Assembly: GCA_035371905.1 (NCBI GenBank)
Contig: DAORXQ010000084.1
Location: 1 to 7,258, forward strand
DNA length: 7,258 nucleotides
Direction: 5' to 3'
DNA from: a bacterium
GTDB taxonomy: Bacteria; Ratteibacteria; UBA8468; B48-G9; JAFGKM01
This document shows, piece by piece, positions 6,297 to 7,258 of this stretch. A model generated the notes under the pieces. The model ran no database searches, was not told the origin of the DNA, and was given only the letters and a program-made list of their open reading frames with translations. The translations under genes were made by a program, and so were the position numbers. Each line of letters opens with the position of its first letter. The first letter of the stretch is position 1.

Positions 6297-6945
6297 AAAA
6301 TGTTTAATAATTAAGCATAAAATTGAAGAAGGTCCTGGAATAATTGAAGATATTTTAAAAGAGATGGGTATATTATATAAAATTATTGAGTTAGAAAATG
6401 GAGAAAAATTACCAGAAGATATTAAGAATATTGATTTTATTTTTTCTCTTGGAGGTCCTATGAATGTTTATCAGGAGAGAGAATATCCTTTTTTAAAAGA
6501 GGAAGAAGATCTTATAAAAAAAATTTATCAATTTAAAAAACATTTTTTGGGAATTTGTCTTGGAGCACAGATTCTTGCAAAAACATTTGGTGCAAAAGTA
6601 AATTTAAACTTTTGCAAAGAAATAGGATTTTTTGAAGTTGAATTGACTGAAAATGGGAAAAAAGATAATATTTTTACTGGAGTTTCAGAAACTTTTACAT
6701 GTTTTCAATACCATTCAGATTGTTTTGAACTTCCTGAAAATGGAATTTTACTTGTTAAAGGAAAAAAATGTTTAAATCAAGGTTTTAAAATAGGTGAAAA
6801 TCTTTACGGTTTTCAATTTCATATAGAGATTAATAAAAAATTACTTTTTGATTTTGGAGTTAAAAAAGTATATTATAAAAAGTTAGAAAAGATAAAAGAA
6901 ACAGGAGAAATAATAATAAAAAATTTTTTAAAAAAGGAGGGATAA
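6283..6945 (+). CDS. Class I glutamine amidotransferase, GMP synthase-like, substrate unknown
   Basis: This is a stand-alone 220-residue amidotransferase of the GMP synthase/GuaA N-domain type (COG0518-like). It should hydrolyse glutamine or a gamma-glutamyl compound. The flavodoxin-like fold is visible from KCLIIKHK. Further motifs are SLGGPMNVYQ (55-64, oxyanion-hole region), nucleophile Cys92 in LGICLGAQILAKTFGAKV, FQYHSDCFELP (141-151), and His180/Glu182 in GFQFHIEI. The triad is complete, so the protein is probably active. No synthetase domain is attached, and a partner subunit is not evident. ATG 6283 is preferred over the GTG directly before it, and both follow the same AGGAG. It overlaps nadE' by 14 bases, and its stop is one base before glnA, so it is probably co-translated with glutamine synthetase. 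Possible roles are a gamma-glutamyl hydrolase for amine or peptide catabolism, or a glutaminase subunit of an unlinked synthetase. The sequence does not decide. Confidence 0.88.
   Translation: MKQFKKCLIIKHKIEEGPGIIEDILKEMGILYKIIELENGEKLPEDIKNIDFIFSLGGPMNVYQEREYPFLKEEEDLIKKIYQFKKHFLGICLGAQILAKTFGAKVNLNFCKEIGFFEVELTENGKKDNIFTGVSETFTCFQYHSDCFELPENGILLVKGKKCLNQGFKIGENLYGFQFHIEINKKLLFDFGVKKVYYKKLEKIKETGEIIIKNFLKKEG
6935..6940 (+). promoter_or_regulatory. Ribosome binding site of glnA
   Basis: A perfect AGGAGG lies six bases before ATG 6947, inside the last codons of the amidotransferase gene. Confidence 0.85.
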
Positions 6946-6946
6946 G

Positions 6947-7258
6947 ATGGATAAGTCATTAAAAAAAGAAGATGTGTTGAAAATTTGTAAGGAAAAAGAT
7001 GTTAAATTTATAAGGTTATTTTTTTCAGATATCACAGGACAGATGAAGGGTTTTTCAATTCCAGTTGAAGAACTTGAGGGAGCACTTGAAGATGGAATGG
7101 GATTTGATGGTTCTTCAATAAAGGGATTTGCAAGGATAGATGAATCAGATATGGTTGCTCTTCCTGATCCAAAAACATTTACAATTTTACCTTATAGACC
7201 AAAGGAAAAAGCAGTTGCAGCAATGATATGCGATATTTTAAATCCAGATAGAACTCCT
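6947..7258 (+). CDS. glnA: Glutamine synthetase, GSI type, N-terminal part (3' partial)
   Basis: Glutamine synthetase joins ammonia to glutamate with ATP and is the main route of ammonia assimilation. Only 104 codons lie in the window, and the frame stays open to the last base. They cover the N-terminal beta-grasp domain: FIRLFFSDITGQMKGFSIPVEE, then the signature GFDGSSIKGF (52-61) with Asp54 corresponding to the active-site Asp50 of bacterial GSI. These are followed by RIDESDMVALPDP and TILPYRPKEKA. The regulatory adenylylation site, if any, lies beyond the window, so the GSI-alpha/beta subclass cannot be decided. The start is fixed by the strong AGGAGG and the family N-terminus. It follows the orphan amidotransferase stop by one base, so it probably belongs to the same operon. 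No glnA or glutamine riboswitch motif was recognised upstream. Confidence 0.96.
   Translation, partial: MDKSLKKEDVLKICKEKDVKFIRLFFSDITGQMKGFSIPVEELEGALEDGMGFDGSSIKGFARIDESDMVALPDPKTFTILPYRPKEKAVAAMICDILNPDRTP

Noticed and set aside
6947..7258. glnA partial considered as a type III or other GS-like ligase (for example PuuA)
   Set aside because: The GFDGSSIKGF signature and the following RIDESDMVALPDP fit ordinary GSI glutamine synthetase.

Overview
The window is an AT-rich (about one third G+C by eye) bacterial stretch almost filled by housekeeping genes that use or make glutamine. The proteins are ordinary bacterial forms (CarB, GuaA, PyrG, a two-domain NadE, GlnA of the GSI type). The lysine-, isoleucine- and glutamate-rich coding and A/T-ending codons fit a low-GC, probably anaerobic or uncultured bacterium. 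I cannot fix the phylum from the sequence alone.

Layout. Positions 1-1506 (+) hold the C-terminal half of carB, cut by the window's left edge. guaA (1508-3028, +) follows after a single base. pyrG (3032-4630) is convergent on the minus strand, with only 3 bp between the two stop codons. A gene-poor gap of about 600 bp (4631-5231) separates pyrG from a divergent plus-strand operon. The gap holds a putative pyrG promoter right against its start codon, and a 391-bp decayed insertion element (4723-5113) with 17-bp terminal inverted repeats and scraps of a transposase in shifted frames. It also holds a putative promoter and an unusually GC-rich leader for the rightward operon. That operon is nadE' (5232-6296, truncated), a class I glutamine amidotransferase of unknown substrate (6283-6945, overlapping nadE'), and glnA (from 6947, cut by the right edge).

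How the genes fit together. Glutamine synthetase makes glutamine from glutamate and ammonia. Carbamoyl-phosphate synthase, GMP synthetase, CTP synthetase and NAD synthetase are classic glutamine-amide consumers, and the orphan amidotransferase has a complete Cys-His-Glu triad. The window is therefore a glutamine-nitrogen neighbourhood joining pyrimidine, purine and NAD synthesis to glutamine supply.

Points for a second look: (1) NadE keeps its nitrilase domain and ATP P-loop but loses the rest of the synthetase domain exactly where the amidotransferase gene begins, as if a deletion had fused the two; (2) the orphan amidotransferase lies directly before glnA; (3) the internally deleted insertion element sits between divergent promoters; (4) the GC-rich nadE leader offers mutually exclusive pairings, one covering the ribosome binding site; (5) pyrG appears to be leaderless. 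I found no CRISPR array, tRNA, rRNA or convincing intrinsic terminator. I see no wholly new multi-gene system.
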